From positions 605,339-669,338 of the forward strand of contig OX638329.1 in assembly GCA_951812755.1 (NCBI GenBank): DNA of 64,000 nt, read 5' to 3'. A program made the translations under genes and the position numbers. The notes under the pieces were generated by a model. It was not told the origin of the DNA. It saw only the letters and a list, made by a program, of their open reading frames with translations, and did no database searches. Positions 1 to 8,305 of the stretch are shown one piece after another; the first letter of the stretch is position 1, and each line of letters opens with the position of its first letter. Source of the stretch: an uncultured Latescibacterota bacterium (GTDB lineage Bacteria; Latescibacterota; UBA2968).

Positions 1-777
1 CCAAAGGAGATTGCAGACGCGGCAATCGAGTGCCATAAGGCGGGTGCGGCGATTACGCATATCCATGTGCGCGATCCCGAGACGGGTATTGTGTGTTCGC
101 GGATCGAGCTTTTCAAAGAGGTCGTGGACCGGATTCGGCAAGCTTGCGATATTGCCATTAATCTGACGACGAGTGGGGGAAATATTAAAGGGGAGAATAT
201 TATTGAAGAACGGCTTGAGCCGGTTACGCTGAAGCCCGAGATTTGCTCTCTGGATATCGGTTCGTTGAATTTTGGCACTCGGGTGTTTATGAATCCTCCC
301 GATTGGGGTGTTGCCGCGGCAAAGCGCATGCGCGAGCATCGCGTTAAGCCGGAGATCGAAGTTTTTGATGCGGGTCATATCCGCCAGGCGCGGTATATGA
401 TTGAGGAGGGGTTGTTCGAAGATCCCCCGTTTATCCAGTTGTGTATGGGTCCCGGATGGGGTATTGAAGCCACACCTGAAAACCTGATTTTTATGAAAAG
501 TCTCTTGCCGCCCGATGTACTCTGGTCCGCTCTGGGCGTGGGAAAAGGACAGTTGCCGATGATTACAATGGCTTTTCTCATGGGGGGGCATATACGGGTG
601 GGTTTTGAAGATAATATTTATCTGCGAAGAGGTGTTTTGCTCAAGAGCAATGCACAGATGGTCGATCACGCGGCGAGCATTGTGGAGAAGCTTCAGGGCG
701 AGATTGCCACGCCAGATGATGCCCGGGAGATGCTGGGGCTTACGTATCCGCAGATGAACGCAGATGGACACAGATAA
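1..777 (+). CDS. BKACE / DUF849 family beta-keto acid cleavage enzyme (5' partial)
   Basis: The frame is open from the left edge, so the true N-terminus (about 20-25 residues by family length) lies outside the window. The first residues visible read into AGAAITHIHVRDP, the HxH zinc-binding region of the DUF849 (Kce/BKACE) family. Further family motifs follow: DIGSLNFG, a GPGWGIEATPENL segment, LGVGKGQLPM, and GGHIRVGFEDN near the C-terminus. The family condenses a beta-keto acid with acetyl-CoA to give acetoacetate plus a new CoA ester; the substrate here cannot be told. The last residues (about QMNADGHR) and the stop codon are encoded by a copy of the dispersed cagatg repeat, so the native C-terminus has probably been replaced. 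Confidence 0.88.
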   Translation, partial: PKEIADAAIECHKAGAAITHIHVRDPETGIVCSRIELFKEVVDRIRQACDIAINLTTSGGNIKGENIIEERLEPVTLKPEICSLDIGSLNFGTRVFMNPPDWGVAAAKRMREHRVKPEIEVFDAGHIRQARYMIEEGLFEDPPFIQLCMGPGWGIEATPENLIFMKSLLPPDVLWSALGVGKGQLPMITMAFLMGGHIRVGFEDNIYLRRGVLLKSNAQMVDHAASIVEKLQGEIATPDDAREMLGLTYPQMNADGHR

Positions 778-838
778 AAGGTTTTTAAATGGGCAACATC
801 GCAACCATCCGTGTTAATCGGTGTTTATCGGTGGTTGC
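750..838. repeat. cagatg/cacagat short repeat pair, partly inverted
   Basis: The text cgcagatgaacgcagatgga overlaps the end of the preceding gene. The related cggtgtttatcggtgg lies 60 bp later in inverted sense. CACAGATAAA (about 767-776) and TTTATCGGTG (about 825-834) can pair with one mismatch. Similar words recur near 14990-15060 and 35920-35945, so this is a dispersed family. Confidence 0.6.
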
Positions 839-859
839 TTGCTGTATTTTGGATTTTTT

Positions 860-1720
860 ATGGGAAAACAGGTTGTCGATATTCTCACAGGTACAACTGA
901 ATATGACATTGACTGGCGCATGCTCAATATGAATGCCGAGTTGGTCGCATCCAGTTTGAGCCTCACGTTGAGGTCGGGTCTTCACATGCTGCGACCCTAC
1001 TGGAGATCCAATGTCAATAGCGGCGATGGTGTTGCGCCGATCAATCATATTTTGAAATTTGAAACTTTCGGGCATCCCTGCTCTCTTCAGACAACGCTGC
1101 GACAGGAATCTCAGGTTCGTCTGGTAACAACGCGCGATGATGACGGAAGTCTCAAACGCGGTCATCTCGTTCTGACCTGCCAGCTTTTTAAGGCGGATAA
1201 TCTGGTTGGTCGGTCGGAGTTTTGGCTGGCGCTCACGCGGCCGCTTGCACCTCCTGATGAACGCATGCCTTCCGATGTGCCGGAGGGGCTTAAATTTTTA
1301 AAGGAGCACGAACTGGGGGAAGATGATTTGCTCAGCCGAGATATCGAATCCTATCGCTGCGAGGGCAGTGGTGATATGCTGACCTATGATACACAGCCGG
1401 TTGTTTTTCACATGGATCAGTCGGATCAGTATCGGCATATCAACACGGTTAAATACATGGACCGGGCACTCGATCTCCTGTCACTTCAATATCACAAAGT
1501 GGGAGGCGATGTCGGACGTTTGCGGTTTCACGAAATTGTGATCTATTTTCGCAAGCCCTTTGTACCCGGGCAAGTCGCAGATGCAGAACTCGATTTTGTT
1601 CATTACAAGGATGGGTTTCACGGTGCGGTGCGTTTTTACCACTGCAACGGTGATGGTACGCGCAGCGAGCGGATTTCTATGGCTATGGAAACGCGGGGGC
1701 CTCTGGTGGATGACGTGTGA
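860..1720 (+). CDS. Hotdog-fold acyl thioesterase-like protein
   Basis: About 286 residues from ATG 860. A GTG at 821 is in frame but lies inside the intergenic repeat, so the ATG (MGKQVVDILTG) is preferred; no strong Shine-Dalgarno is seen for either. The C-terminal half has a hotdog signature, QSDQYRHINTVKYMDRALDL, followed by a strand-rich segment with FRKPFVPGQ. This resembles acyl-ACP thioesterase or other double-hotdog proteins, with H-x-N...Y as the usual acyl-binding region. The N-terminal half is probably a second, degenerate hotdog. It converges on the phosphatase gene with a 1-bp gap. The substrate is unknown; the assignment rests on fold-level motifs only. Confidence 0.55.
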   Translation: MGKQVVDILTGTTEYDIDWRMLNMNAELVASSLSLTLRSGLHMLRPYWRSNVNSGDGVAPINHILKFETFGHPCSLQTTLRQESQVRLVTTRDDDGSLKRGHLVLTCQLFKADNLVGRSEFWLALTRPLAPPDERMPSDVPEGLKFLKEHELGEDDLLSRDIESYRCEGSGDMLTYDTQPVVFHMDQSDQYRHINTVKYMDRALDLLSLQYHKVGGDVGRLRFHEIVIYFRKPFVPGQVADAELDFVHYKDGFHGAVRFYHCNGDGTRSERISMAMETRGPLVDDV

Positions 1721-1721
1721 A

Positions 1722-2351
1722 TTATCTGGGGAGGTCTGCGAGGTGGGCAATATCGTTGAGGGATATGAAGGTGGGTTCGCCTCCAGGGTTGAGTTGAAGG
1801 TGATGGATGGCGGCTGTGTGGCACGAGAACTGGGGTTTGTGTTCGTCTTCGGGCGTGTATCCCATGATCGCCTGTAGGCAGGCGACAATAGGTCGGACGT
1901 GTGTGATGCACGCAATTTGCTGATCGGGCGATTTGTTGACGAGTTGGCTCACGGCGTTGGCAACGCGGGTGTGCAGGTCGGCATAGGTTTCGCTGCCTGG
2001 AACGCGCGCCTCTTCGAGGGATTGTCCGCCAAAAAAGCCGGGATAATATTTTTGGACTTCTTCGTTGGAGAGTGTGGCGAGGTCGCCGCTTTCGAGTTCG
2101 CGCAGGTCATCTTCTATTTCGGGTACGATATGGAGCACATCGCCTATCCATTTGGCTGTTTGGCGGGCGCATTTTTGGGGGCTTGTGTAGAGGCTGTGAA
2201 TGTCAAAGTCTTTTCTGAGGCGTTCGCCAATGAGCATGGCTTGCTGTTTGCCCCGATGTGAGAGGGGCATGTCGGCCCACCAGCCGTAGTGGTTTTCGCC
2301 GTCGCGCGTCCTGGCCCGTCCGTGGCAGATTAGAATGAGGTCGGTTGGCAT
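1722..2351 (-). CDS. Histidine phosphatase (phosphoglycerate mutase-like) family protein
   Basis: 209 residues; the start ATG has AAGGA six bases upstream. The N-terminus reads LILICHGRARTRDG, followed by PLSHRGKQQA. This matches the LxRHGxT...LTxxGxxQA layout of the family, with a second catalytic His in CITHVRPI near residue 150. Members transfer or remove phosphate through a phospho-His intermediate. The usual Arg before the catalytic His is replaced by Cys (CHG rather than RHG), which should weaken phosphate binding or alter the substrate. The ELESGDL segment carries the family's acidic residue. Family assignment is firm; activity is uncertain because of the substitution. Confidence 0.8.
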   Translation of the reverse strand: MPTDLILICHGRARTRDGENHYGWWADMPLSHRGKQQAMLIGERLRKDFDIHSLYTSPQKCARQTAKWIGDVLHIVPEIEDDLRELESGDLATLSNEEVQKYYPGFFGGQSLEEARVPGSETYADLHTRVANAVSQLVNKSPDQQIACITHVRPIVACLQAIMGYTPEDEHKPQFSCHTAAIHHLQLNPGGEPTFISLNDIAHLADLPR

Positions 2352-2382
2352 GTGTGTTCCTTATCATTATCAGGGGGTGTGT

Positions 2383-2985
2383 ATGAAGTCAATAGTTGTG
2401 GTGTTTTGTTTATCAATGGTCGCGGTGTTTGGTCGGGCAGACGCACAGCTGGATGTCAAGATAGGAGGGGGTGCTCTTTTGGATCCCACGCGCGGAGGCG
2501 GGCACCTGTCCGTAGAAGTTCCTATTGGAGATCTGTATCCGACATATTTGGCGCCTTTTGTTGAATATTATCGGAAGAGCGGTATTTCAGAAATTCCAGC
2601 GGGTGTCAGTTTGATTTACAAAGCCCCTTTGTCCGATCGCTATGGCACGGTGTTTTTTGGGGTTGCCGGCGGGGTGTTGCACGCACGGGGATTTCCAGTG
2701 TTTATTCCAGCGGTTCTATTACTGGATGACGGAACACTGATTAATGCAGTAGATCCAGTGACTGGAGAATTTATAATGCAACCGTCAATAGATCCAGTGA
2801 CCGGAGAATTTGTAACGGGAACGTCAACCGAGGCGTTGATTGCCGTAGCAGGTGGTATGCGATTTGATGTTTCCGAGGGCATAGGCGCATTTGTGCAGGG
2901 TCGCTGGTTTCGCGCTTTTGCGTCCGGATCAACAAATAATTTTGGCATTCACGCAGGGCTGATGTTCTCTTTGGGTGAAAGATAG
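2383..2985 (+). CDS. Secreted/outer-membrane beta-barrel-like protein
   Basis: About 200 residues from ATG 2383, preceded by AGGGGG. In-frame codons further upstream overlap the divergent phosphatase gene and are rejected. Residues 1-22 (MKSIVVV...RADAQ) form a typical signal peptide. The rest is rich in alternating Gly/aromatic strands (GTVFFGVAGG, GAFVQGRWF, FGIHAGLMFSLGE) and ends in a hydrophobic strand, as in small 8-stranded outer-membrane barrels. A loop holds two copies of DPVTGEF (one ending I, one V), probably a recent local duplication. No specific family is recognised. A strong terminator follows. Confidence 0.65.
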   Translation: MKSIVVVFCLSMVAVFGRADAQLDVKIGGGALLDPTRGGGHLSVEVPIGDLYPTYLAPFVEYYRKSGISEIPAGVSLIYKAPLSDRYGTVFFGVAGGVLHARGFPVFIPAVLLLDDGTLINAVDPVTGEFIMQPSIDPVTGEFVTGTSTEALIAVAGGMRFDVSEGIGAFVQGRWFRAFASGSTNNFGIHAGLMFSLGER

Positions 2986-3012
2986 CTGAATGAGTCAGAA
3001 GTTTATATTCAG

Positions 3013-3039
3013 GCCGGGGTTTATACCCCGGCTTTTTTT
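3013..3039 (+). terminator. Rho-independent terminator
   Basis: Perfect 7-bp stem GCCGGGG/CCCCGGC with a 6-nt loop, followed by seven T. It sits just after the beta-barrel gene and just before the convergent pepA stop codon. Confidence 0.85.
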
Positions 3040-3040
3040 A

Positions 3041-4540
3041 TTAAACCGGCTGATGGCGCAGGAAATCGATCAATAAACGCACGCCAACGCCCGTGGCTCC
3101 GATGGGGGTGTCGGGTTTGGTGGAACTCGTCGATGCGGTGCCGGCGATGTCGAGGTGTGCCCAGGGAAAGTTCTGGACATAAGCTTCGAGGAATGCGGCA
3201 GCGGTGAGTGCGCCTGCGGGCCGACCACCTGAGTTTTTGAGGTCGGCCACATTGCTTTTGATGCGGTTTCTGTGGTCATCCAGAATGGGAAGATGCCAGG
3301 CAATTTCACCGGTGCGATTGCCCGCTTCGTGGATTTGAGCGATGAGGTCATTGTCGTTGCCCATCAAGCCACTGGCTTCGTTGCCGAGTGCGGTGACGCA
3401 GGCACCGGTTAGCGTGGCAAGGTCAATGGCTGCTTTGGGCGCGTAGCGCGCGCTGTATGCGATGGCGTCAATGAGGGCGAGGCGGCCTTCGGCATCTGTG
3501 CTGTGGATTTCAACGGTTTTGGTACCGAGAGGATGCAAGATGTCGCCCGGGCGATATGCGCGACCATCGGGCATGTTTTCTGCGGCGGCAATCAGACCCA
3601 TGACGCGGTGGGGCAGGTCGAGTTTTGCCACGGCTCGCATTGCGCCGATGACGGCTGCGGATCCACTCATGTCAAATTTCATGTTCCACATGCCGTCGCC
3701 ACCTTTGAGGGATATGCCGCCCGTGTCAAAGGTTATGCCTTTGCCGATGAAGATGATGGGCGCGGCATCGGGATCGGGTCCCGCGTGTTCTATGATGACA
3801 AAACGAGGCGGCCGAGCACTTCCCTGTCCCACGGCACTGAGGGCGCCCATGCCTTCGTTTGAGATGCGCTGTTCGTCAAAAATTTCACAGGAGAGACCTG
3901 TTTCACGGGCCATTTCTGAAGCGCGGTCGGCCAGTGTTGCCGGGGGTAAGTCATTGCCGGGGGTGTTGCTCAGGTCGCGGGCAAAACACACGCTTTCGGC
4001 GATGATTTGCCCGGTATTCGCGCCTTTTTCGACATCGGTTTGTTTGGTTGTGTCAAATTCGACGAGGGTAAAGGCGTGGAGACGTTTGGGATTGTCATTG
4101 TTTGTTTTGTAGTTGGTGAATTTGTAATTGCCGAGAATGGCACCTTCAACGGTGGCCTGTGCAGCGTCTGAAACGTCGAGGCCGCCTATGCCGCCGCCGT
4201 GGACGATGGAGGCGAGGGTCTTTGCGCCGAGTTTGATGGCTTCTCTGGTCGCAGATGCGGATGCGAGGCGCACCTGGTTGGGCGTGAAGTCTTCTCTTTT
4301 GCCCAGGCCAACGAGAATGAGGCGCGAGGCGACCACGCCCTGGCGGGGATAGAGTACGGCGGTTTGGTTGCGTTTGCCGCTGAAGTCGCCGCCTGCGATG
4401 AGGTCGGCAATAAGCCCGTCCAGCGCGCGGTTGGCAGCACCTGTTGCGCCGCCCGGTTCTGTGACGCCTTCAAAGAGGTTGAGCACGATGGCGTCTGTTG
4501 TACATTCGAGGATGTTGCCGATAGTAGTGGAGATGTTCAT
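3041..4540 (-). CDS. pepA: Leucyl aminopeptidase (M17 family)
   Basis: 499 residues, normal for the family. It is a cytosolic, metal-dependent hexameric exopeptidase that removes N-terminal residues from peptides. The C-terminal catalytic half shows the family hallmarks in order: IFIGKGITFDTGGISLK (metal-binding Lys and Asp), the KFDMSGSAAVIG segment, and HSTDAEGRLALIDA, equivalent to the NTDAEGR signature with metal-binding Asp and Glu and catalytic Arg. The Asn-to-Ser change before TDAEGR is conservative. The N-terminal macro-like domain is also present. The Uma2-like gene lies 18 bp upstream on the same strand, so the two may be co-transcribed. Confidence 0.95.
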   Translation of the reverse strand: MNISTTIGNILECTTDAIVLNLFEGVTEPGGATGAANRALDGLIADLIAGGDFSGKRNQTAVLYPRQGVVASRLILVGLGKREDFTPNQVRLASASATREAIKLGAKTLASIVHGGGIGGLDVSDAAQATVEGAILGNYKFTNYKTNNDNPKRLHAFTLVEFDTTKQTDVEKGANTGQIIAESVCFARDLSNTPGNDLPPATLADRASEMARETGLSCEIFDEQRISNEGMGALSAVGQGSARPPRFVIIEHAGPDPDAAPIIFIGKGITFDTGGISLKGGDGMWNMKFDMSGSAAVIGAMRAVAKLDLPHRVMGLIAAAENMPDGRAYRPGDILHPLGTKTVEIHSTDAEGRLALIDAIAYSARYAPKAAIDLATLTGACVTALGNEASGLMGNDNDLIAQIHEAGNRTGEIAWHLPILDDHRNRIKSNVADLKNSGGRPAGALTAAAFLEAYVQNFPWAHLDIAGTASTSSTKPDTPIGATGVGVRLLIDFLRHQPV

Positions 4541-4558
4541 AGTGAAAATCCCTGCGTA

Positions 4559-5128
4559 TTAGGAGATGAGGGTTGCCAGTTCGATGTTCAGGTTCGGGAA
4601 TATGTTAGGTTGAAAAATGTCGTTGGATTCGACAGTGGCTGTGCGGAGATAACCGCCGTCGGTCGCGCTGTATTCTTCAATGCCAGGTCCTGTTGTATCT
4701 ACTATCCAGTACCGGGGAACGCCGGCTTTGAGGTAGGCATCGAGTTTGGTGAGGTGGTCGCGGCTGGCCGTAGATGGCGAGAGGACTTCGACGACGAGGT
4801 CGGGCGCACCATATACACGGCCTTCGCGAATGCGGTGCAGGTGTTCGGTGGCGACGAATACGAGGTCCGGTGCATAAGCCAGTTCCCGGTCTTCGTCGAG
4901 TACGACAATGATGTCCTGGCTGAGGCGACCCAGATTGTTTGTGCGGATATGTGGTAGTAAGATGCCAGATAGGCTGAGAATGAGTTCGTTGTGTTCAAAT
5001 GTCGGTCGCATAAGTTCTATTAACTCCCCATATTCGAGTTCACATTTTGGACCGGTTTCGTCTTCGTCTATGGCGAGAAATTCCATCAGGGACATTCTGC
5101 GAACGAGTGATGATGTGGTTGAGGCCAT
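4559..5128 (-). CDS. Uma2 family (DUF820) putative restriction-endonuclease-fold protein
   Basis: 189 residues; start supported by AGGAGG upstream. The layout fits the Uma2/DUF820 family: an N-terminal MSLMEFLAI-like helix, ELEYGELIELM, then AYAPDLVFVATE and APDLVVEVLSPSTASRDH. The PD...VEVLSPS...K residues correspond to a PD-(D/E)XK active site. KLDAYLKAGVPRYWIVD follows, another strong family signature. These proteins are very abundant in cyanobacteria and some deep-branching phyla; their biological role is unclear. It lies between pepA and an MBL hydrolase on the same strand. Confidence 0.88.
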   Translation of the reverse strand: MASTTSSLVRRMSLMEFLAIDEDETGPKCELEYGELIELMRPTFEHNELILSLSGILLPHIRTNNLGRLSQDIIVVLDEDRELAYAPDLVFVATEHLHRIREGRVYGAPDLVVEVLSPSTASRDHLTKLDAYLKAGVPRYWIVDTTGPGIEEYSATDGGYLRTATVESNDIFQPNIFPNLNIELATLIS

Positions 5129-5158
5129 AAAATTACCTCCTTTTACCTCTTACCGCTT

Positions 5159-5779
5159 TTACACCAGAAATGGGTTGATGCGTTTTTCGCGGTCTATGGT
5201 TGTGTCTGGCCCATGCCCGGGGTGAAGTACTGTGTCGTCGGGGAGGGTGAGGATTTTGGTGTGGATCGAGTCCATTAGCGTTTGTAGATCTGCGCCCGCG
5301 AGATCGGTTCGGCCAATAGAGCCGGCGAAAACAGTATCGCCAACAATGGCGTGGCCCGGCCATGTGAGCGCGATGTTGCCGGGCGCGTGACCCGGTACAT
5401 GGAGAATGTTCAGGGTTTCGCGGCCAAAGACAACCGTGTCGCCTTCATCGATAAAACGGTCGATTTCGGGCGGTGGATCGGTTTGAAGGCCGAGAGGTGC
5501 GGCAATGTCTATAAGTGCCTTGACCATAAATACATCGGCTTTGTGGATGGCGAATGGCGCGCCGGTTTTTTCTTTCAGGGATGTGACGCGCCCAATGTGG
5601 TCAAAGTGTCCGTGTGTGGCAATTATTTCGACGACTTTGATATTGTGGTCTTTGATGAGTTGAAGTATGGTGTCGGTATCGTCGCCGGGATCTATGACAA
5701 TGCCTTCGCGCGTTTTTTCGCAGGCGAGGATGTAGCAATTGACCTGGAGCGGACCGACGATGGTGGATATAAAGATCAC
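5159..5779 (-). CDS. MBL-fold metallo-hydrolase (glyoxalase II-like)
   Basis: About 206 residues from GTG 5779 (MIFISTIVGPLQVNCYIL, the usual family N-terminus). A TTG at 5794 is in frame but gives an odd extension. The signature ATHGHFDHIG (HxHxDH) binds two metals; GHAPGNIAL and VGDTVFAGSIGRTDL supply the remaining His and Asp ligands, and HPGHGPDT the last His. This arrangement is typical of hydroxyacylglutathione hydrolase/YcbL-type thioester hydrolases. The substrate cannot be assigned. It is transcribed away from the AT-rich 5.8-6.0 kb gap. Confidence 0.88.
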   Translation of the reverse strand: MIFISTIVGPLQVNCYILACEKTREGIVIDPGDDTDTILQLIKDHNIKVVEIIATHGHFDHIGRVTSLKEKTGAPFAIHKADVFMVKALIDIAAPLGLQTDPPPEIDRFIDEGDTVVFGRETLNILHVPGHAPGNIALTWPGHAIVGDTVFAGSIGRTDLAGADLQTLMDSIHTKILTLPDDTVLHPGHGPDTTIDREKRINPFLV

Positions 5780-5884
5780 GATAAATGTTCTCAACCCTTA
5801 ATTGGTATTTAATATTGAGGGCAAAAGATAATATCGCAGCGCATTGAGCGAAAGTTTTTTTTATGAGATTGTGACATTTTACCC

Positions 5885-5913
5885 TTGACGCATATACAAA
5901 TGTTCACTATATT
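5885..5913 (+). promoter_or_regulatory. Sigma-70-like promoter
   Basis: TTGACG, a 17-bp spacer, then TATATT, in a 218-bp AT-rich gap (5815-6032). It points at the small gene at 6033, about 110 bp downstream. Nothing else coding is seen in the gap. Confidence 0.55.
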
Positions 5914-6032
5914 TATGGCGATTGGAAAATGGTATATAATATTATGTAAAAATTGAGTTTAGGAATATTTTTGTGATTATATATGACGGTTTATGTCGGT
6001 ATATTCACCTAACTTAGATAGGAGATGTTCCC

Positions 6033-6362
6033 ATGAGACGCATTTTTTCTATGTCGGCTGTCGGTTCACGAACAAACGGGGTACAACGCGCTACCTCTCG
6101 GTCCCGTTTCGTCCCTCAGTTTCGTCGGGAAGTCTGTGAGGTGATTAATCGCATTCGCGCCGCTTATGGTCCCGTTCCCATGAAGGCTGTGGCCGATCAG
6201 CCCGAGGTGAAGGCCGCAGAAGCGACGATTGAACAGGCTGCGCGATTGGTGTACAGCGGACTTGAAAATGTCGAGGTATGGCGCGGTGCGCTGGTGGTCT
6301 ATGAACTGACCTGGATGTCCGCGCTGAAAAAGGTGCGTCCGTCGGATAAGTCAGCTGCTTAA
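6033..6362 (+). CDS. Small hypothetical protein
   Basis: 109 residues; ATG preceded by TAGGAGATG, with a promoter-like sequence upstream and a terminator downstream, so it is a self-contained transcription unit. The N-terminal 30 residues are basic and Ser/Arg-rich; the remainder looks helical (VCEVINRIRAAYG, AAEATIEQAARLVYSG, VYELTWMSALKKV). No family is recognised. The length, strong basic start and helical body would fit a small nucleic-acid-associated or structural protein, but that is only a guess. Confidence 0.6.
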   Translation: MRRIFSMSAVGSRTNGVQRATSRSRFVPQFRREVCEVINRIRAAYGPVPMKAVADQPEVKAAEATIEQAARLVYSGLENVEVWRGALVVYELTWMSALKKVRPSDKSAA

Positions 6363-6398
6363 ATAGTTGCCTGTAAAGATTTTTGAGAATATCATGAA

Positions 6399-6424
6399 AG
6401 CTGCGTCTATAGCGCGGCTTTTTT
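6399..6424 (+). terminator. Rho-independent terminator
   Basis: AGCTGCG/CGCGGCT stem (one G-T pair) with a 7-nt loop, followed by six T. It ends the small gene at 6033 and argues that the next gene starts after it, at ATG 6460 rather than at the in-frame TTG 6367. Confidence 0.7.
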
Positions 6425-6459
6425 GTTTTGACAATTTCCTGAAAACAAACGAGAGAGAT

Positions 6460-8148
6460 ATGACAAACTATGATTGGAAGAATAGACTGTATTTCGGGGA
6501 TAACCTTGATATTATGCGAGATCATTTGGAAGATGAGAGCGTTGATTTGATCTATCTGGATCCGCCGTTCAATTCTAATGCCACCTACAATGTGCTGTTC
6601 CAGGAAAAGAGTGGCGAGGATTCCGCAGCGCAAATCACGGCCTTCGACGATACTTGGCACTGGAGTATTGAATCCGAGTATGCCTATCGGGATGTGGTGG
6701 AGAACGGTCCGGATAGGTTAAGTAGGATGCTTCAGTCGATGCGCGAGTTCCTGGGGCAGAACGACATGATGGCGTATCTGACCATGATGGCGCAGCGCAT
6801 GGCCGAACTCCACCGCGTCCTGAAGCCGACAGGCAGTATTTATCTGCATTGCGATCCTACGGCAAGCCACTATTTGAAATTGCTGATGGATGCCGTGTTT
6901 GGAACTGAAAACTTTAAGAATGAGATAATCTGGAAGAGAACCGGATCACATGGCGGTGCCAAACGTTGGGGGCCTATACATGACACGATTTTGTTCTATT
7001 CTAAATCCGACATATATAAATGGAATAGGATCTATCAGGACTACGACGTCTCCTATATTGAACAGTACTACCGCTTTGAAGATGAGAAGGGACGTTATCA
7101 ACGGGTTTCCTTGACAGGCGCAGGAACCAGGTCGGGAGATTCCGGCAGACCCTGGCGCGGTATAAATCCGACTGATTCTGGCAGACACTGGGCGGTTCCT
7201 CTAGGTGCCCTACGGACGGCATTTCCCGATATTGATTTATCCATCCTTTCGACGCAGGAAAAGTTGGACATTCTCGATCAAGCGGGGCTTATCTATTGGC
7301 CTGAGCATGGATCTGTGCCTCGACAGAAGAGATATTTGGATGAGAGTCCTGGCGTTCTAATTCAGGATATAGTTAGTGATATCCGACCAATAGGTGCACA
7401 AGCCCGAGAACGCCTCGGCTATCCCACTCAGAAACCCGAAGCACTGCTTGAGCGCATCATATCGGCAAGTAGCAATGAGGGCGATGTCGTGCTGGACCCT
7501 TTCTGCGGTTGTGGGACAGCAGTTGCCGTTGCGGAACGGTTGAATCGCCGCTGGATTGGTATTGACATTACCCATCTTGCTATCTCGCTGATGAAGAGCC
7601 GTCTTCATGATACCTTTGGGGAACAGCTTTCTGAGTACGATGTCGTCGGCGTGCCGCAAGACCTGGAAAGTGCAGAGGCTTTAGCGCAACAAGATCGCTA
7701 CCAATTCGAGTGGTGGGCGTTAGGCCTGGTGGATGCACGGCCAGCGCAGAACAAAAGAAAAGGTGCGGACCCGGGCGTGGATGGTTATATCAACTTTTTT
7801 GATGATGACAGCGGCAAGTCAAAGCGCATTGTTGTACAGGTCAAGAGCGGTAGGGTTAATGTATCGCAAATACGCGATTTGAAGGGGGCGATGGAACGAG
7901 AAAAAGCGGAGGTTGGTCTGTTCATCACGCTACGGTCGCCCACGCGCCGGATGCATCAAGAGGCCGCATCCGCGGGCTTGTACACACCTGATTATTTCCG
8001 CGAACAATTCCCTCGCAGGCAAATTCTAACCATTGAGAAGTTGCTTGCAGGTGCGCGGGCGCAATATCCGCGTTTTGCCCCCGAGGCTACATTTAAGCAG
8101 GCACCGCGCTATTTGCGGGAGGATGCGAGTCAGTTATTGATGTTCTAA
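6460..8148 (+). CDS. Site-specific DNA methyltransferase fused to an Mrr-like nuclease domain
   Basis: About 562 residues from ATG 6460. The N-terminal two thirds is an amino-DNA methyltransferase with motif IV DLIYLDPPFNSN (DPPF) near residue 29 and motif I VVLDPFCGCGTAVAVAERL with WIGIDIT about residues 345-370. This permuted order (IV before I) is the beta class, which methylates adenine N6 or cytosine N4. After about residue 415 comes a separate domain with GADPGVDGYINFF and IVVQVKSGRVN, then IRDLKGAMEREKA and VGLFITL. This is the D...QVK core of Mrr/PD-(D/E)XK endonucleases. The protein therefore joins modification and cleavage modules; no specificity subunit lies nearby. It is flanked by terminators, so it is monocistronic. 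Confidence 0.85.
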   Translation: MTNYDWKNRLYFGDNLDIMRDHLEDESVDLIYLDPPFNSNATYNVLFQEKSGEDSAAQITAFDDTWHWSIESEYAYRDVVENGPDRLSRMLQSMREFLGQNDMMAYLTMMAQRMAELHRVLKPTGSIYLHCDPTASHYLKLLMDAVFGTENFKNEIIWKRTGSHGGAKRWGPIHDTILFYSKSDIYKWNRIYQDYDVSYIEQYYRFEDEKGRYQRVSLTGAGTRSGDSGRPWRGINPTDSGRHWAVPLGALRTAFPDIDLSILSTQEKLDILDQAGLIYWPEHGSVPRQKRYLDESPGVLIQDIVSDIRPIGAQARERLGYPTQKPEALLERIISASSNEGDVVLDPFCGCGTAVAVAERLNRRWIGIDITHLAISLMKSRLHDTFGEQLSEYDVVGVPQDLESAEALAQQDRYQFEWWALGLVDARPAQNKRKGADPGVDGYINFFDDDSGKSKRIVVQVKSGRVNVSQIRDLKGAMEREKAEVGLFITLRSPTRRMHQEAASAGLYTPDYFREQFPRRQILTIEKLLAGARAQYPRFAPEATFKQAPRYLREDASQLLMF

Positions 8149-8171
8149 ATGTGTTAGGTGTATTGCCAGAT

Positions 8172-8207
8172 AAGGCCGAGATTCTCTGTGGATCTCGGCC
8201 TTTTTTT
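8172..8207 (+). terminator. Rho-independent terminator
   Basis: AAGGCCGAGAT/ATCTCGGCCTT stem with a 9-nt loop and seven T, 24 bp after the methyltransferase-nuclease stop. Confidence 0.88.
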
Positions 8208-8305
8208 ATACATTGACGAGATTGGATAAATTCAGGAACTTTTGACGCCTTGCGGTAGTTTGTCAGGTGGTGGATGGTTTAACACAAATAATGGAGAGAC
8301 GGTGT

